A stretch of 21,807 nucleotides of DNA from contig CAJUPK010000024.1 of the NCBI GenBank assembly GCA_910588415.1, forward strand, positions 1-21,807, in the 5' to 3' direction. Numbering within the stretch: position 1 is the first letter of the stretch; the number at the start of each line of letters is the position of its first letter. Made by a program: the position numbers and the translations under genes. Source of the DNA: an uncultured Oscillospiraceae bacterium. Lineage in GTDB: Bacteria; Bacillota; Clostridia; Oscillospirales; Acutalibacteraceae. This document shows, in pieces, positions 20,348 through 21,807 of the stretch. Below the pieces are notes generated by a model that searched no databases, had not been told where the DNA came from, and worked only from the letters and a program-made list of their open reading frames with translations.

Positions 20348-21807
20348 CTAATCCCCTGCCCCCTGTTTCTCCTGCCAGGCAGCAATCCGCTCTAAAAAAG
20401 CAGAACCGTACCGCTGGGCCTTCACCTGCCCCACGCCGGAGACCTCCAGCAGCTCCTGGCGGCTGCCGGGCTGCTTGGCCGCCATATCCGCCAAAGAGGC
20501 ATTGCTGAAAATCATATAGGCAGGCACATTCTCCGCCCGGGCCAGCTGGCTCCGCAGGGCCCGCAGCTCTTCGTACAGGTCCTCCTGCAAAGGCCCGGCC
20601 CCGGGACTTGCCGCGGGGACTGGCTTCTCTTCCCGCGCCGGGGCGGCAGGCTTGCGCATGGCAAAGGATACCGCCGCCCCGCCCGTGAGCACCTCTCTGG
20701 CCCGGGCGGTGGTACGCAGCACCGGATACTGATCCCCCTGGGTGCGGAGATACCCCTGCTCCTCCAGGCAGTCTATATAGGCGGCCAGGCGCTCCTGGCT
20801 CTGCTCCCGCAGGATCCCATAGGTGGACAGGCTGTCCAGGTCCAGCTGCCGCACCCGCCGCTCTCCGCTGCCCCGCAGCATCTTCACAATCAGGCTGGCC
20901 CCCAGGCCCTTGGAGTACTTTCTCTCTGCCCGCGCTACCCCAGAGAGAATCTTCTGGGCCTCCAGGGTGATGTCCTGCACCACCAGCTCCTGGCTGCAGC
21001 TGCCGCAATGGCCGCAGCTGTCCGGGGCCTCCTCTCCAAAGTACCGCACCAGGCAGGCCCGCAGGCAGCCAGCGGTTTTGCAGTAGGCGGCCATTTTGTC
21101 CAGCCGGGCCAGCTCCAGCTGCCGCAGCTCTTCCCGCCGTTTTTCTGGAAGGGCCTCGTTCTCGCCATTTTGGCTGATGAGATACTTGGCCGTCTGCACA
21201 TCCCCAGGGGAGAACAGCAGGGTACACCGGGCCGGAGAGCCGTCCCGGCCCGCCCGGCCTGCTTCCTGGTAGTAGCTCTCCAGATTTTTGGGCATGTTGT
21301 AGTGGAGCACATAGCCCACATTGGACTTGTCAATGCCCATGCCAAAGGCGTTGGTGGCCACCATCACCCTGGCCCGGTCAAAGACAAAATCCTCCTGGTT
21401 CTGCCTGCGCTCCTGGTCCTCCAGCCCCGCGTGGTACCGGGCCGCGGGCACGCCGTCCTGCAGCAGCCGCTGGTACACCCCGTCCACCGCCTTGCGGGTA
21501 GCGCAGTACACCACCCCGCTCTCCCGGGGGCGCTGGGCCACATATTCCCGCAGATACCCCAACTTGTCCCGGGGCCGCACCACCTCAAAGTACAGATTGG
21601 GCCGGTCAAAGCCCGTGGTAACCCGCTGGGGCTCCCGCAGGCCCAGCAGCTTTTCGATGTCCTCCCGAACCTGGGGCGTGGCCGTGGCCGTAAAGGCCCC
21701 CACAGCCGGGCGCTCCTTCAGGCGGCCGATAAACGCCGGAATCTCCAGGTAGCTGGGCCGGAAGTCCTGCCCCCACTGGGAGACACAGTGGGCCTCGTCC
21801 ACCGCCA
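20348..21807 (-). CDS. recQ: RecQ-family ATP-dependent DNA helicase, N-terminus outside the window
   Basis: At least 486 codons of a 3'-5' helicase used in recombination repair; the frame is open to the right edge and the first part, including the Walker A loop, lies outside. Motif II is DEAHCVSQWG at the edge, motif III TATATP, then VATNAFGMGIDKSNV (motif V) and QEAGRAGRDG (motif VI). The zinc site has Cys in GCLRACLVRYFGE and then CGHCGSC. A winged-helix RQC region follows, and the C-terminal HRDC domain is near VPAYMIFSNASLADMAA and ends with VSGVGQVKAQRYG, so this is a full-domain RecQ rather than the short form. An Ala/Pro-rich linker separates RQC and HRDC. The GTG at 21802 is internal (it encodes the Val of AVDEAH), not a start. 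Confidence 0.95.
   Translation of the reverse strand, partial: AVDEAHCVSQWGQDFRPSYLEIPAFIGRLKERPAVGAFTATATPQVREDIEKLLGLREPQRVTTGFDRPNLYFEVVRPRDKLGYLREYVAQRPRESGVVYCATRKAVDGVYQRLLQDGVPAARYHAGLEDQERRQNQEDFVFDRARVMVATNAFGMGIDKSNVGYVLHYNMPKNLESYYQEAGRAGRDGSPARCTLLFSPGDVQTAKYLISQNGENEALPEKRREELRQLELARLDKMAAYCKTAGCLRACLVRYFGEEAPDSCGHCGSCSQELVVQDITLEAQKILSGVARAERKYSKGLGASLIVKMLRGSGERRVRQLDLDSLSTYGILREQSQERLAAYIDCLEEQGYLRTQGDQYPVLRTTARAREVLTGGAAVSFAMRKPAAPAREEKPVPAASPGAGPLQEDLYEELRALRSQLARAENVPAYMIFSNASLADMAAKQPGSRQELLEVSGVGQVKAQRYGSAFLERIAAWQEKQGAGD

Overview
The window looks like chromosome from a GC-rich member of the Clostridia, most likely an Oscillospiraceae/Ruminococcaceae-type gut anaerobe. 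This is an inference from strong GGAGG-type ribosome sites, TTGACA-17-TATAAT promoters, a V/A-type rather than F-type ATPase, and the clostridial order pth-mfd-foldase. No ribosomal RNA is present, so the genus cannot be fixed.

Layout from left to right. The left edge holds the 3' part of an HtrA/DegP-like serine protease gene on the plus strand. Its 5' end in this window is not normal protease sequence but a run of 15-bp tandem repeats and small inverted repeats. Next is a 767-bp gene-free stretch filled with perfect small hairpins (element A). Everything from there to the right edge is coded on the minus strand. In transcription order within each unit these are: potA-potB-potC (polyamine ABC importer, consensus promoter, no substrate-binding protein gene in the window); a complete nine-gene V/A-type ATPase operon G/H-I-K-E-C-F-A-B-D with its own promoter, structured leader and terminator; a lipoprotein with a SurA/PrsA-like foldase architecture; mfd; pth; a second gene-free stretch containing element B; two serine tRNAs with promoter and terminator; and the 3' three quarters of a recQ helicase gene running off the right edge.

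Functionally this is mostly housekeeping: ion-motive force, polyamine uptake, peptidyl-tRNA recycling with transcription-coupled repair, protein folding outside the membrane, tRNA-Ser supply and DNA repair. The ring subunit K keeps the full set of residues that bind Na+ in the Enterococcus hirae enzyme, so Na+ coupling is predicted.

The least ordinary content is non-coding. Elements A (about 1083-1685) and B (about 19338-19597) share six collinear blocks in the same order and orientation, 50 of 53 bp identical in one block and fully identical over 24 and 34 bp in two others. Between the blocks, hairpin cassettes have been gained or lost: about 50, 271 and 56 bp extra in A, and 36 bp extra in B. 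One insertion lies in a hairpin loop, another is bounded by a 13-bp direct repeat, and one stem differs between A and B by paired changes that keep the helix. This looks like a modular, hairpin-built intergenic repeat family. The low-complexity 5' end of the htrA fragment has a similar texture. I do not recognise it as a named family, and its distribution and function cannot be judged from one window.
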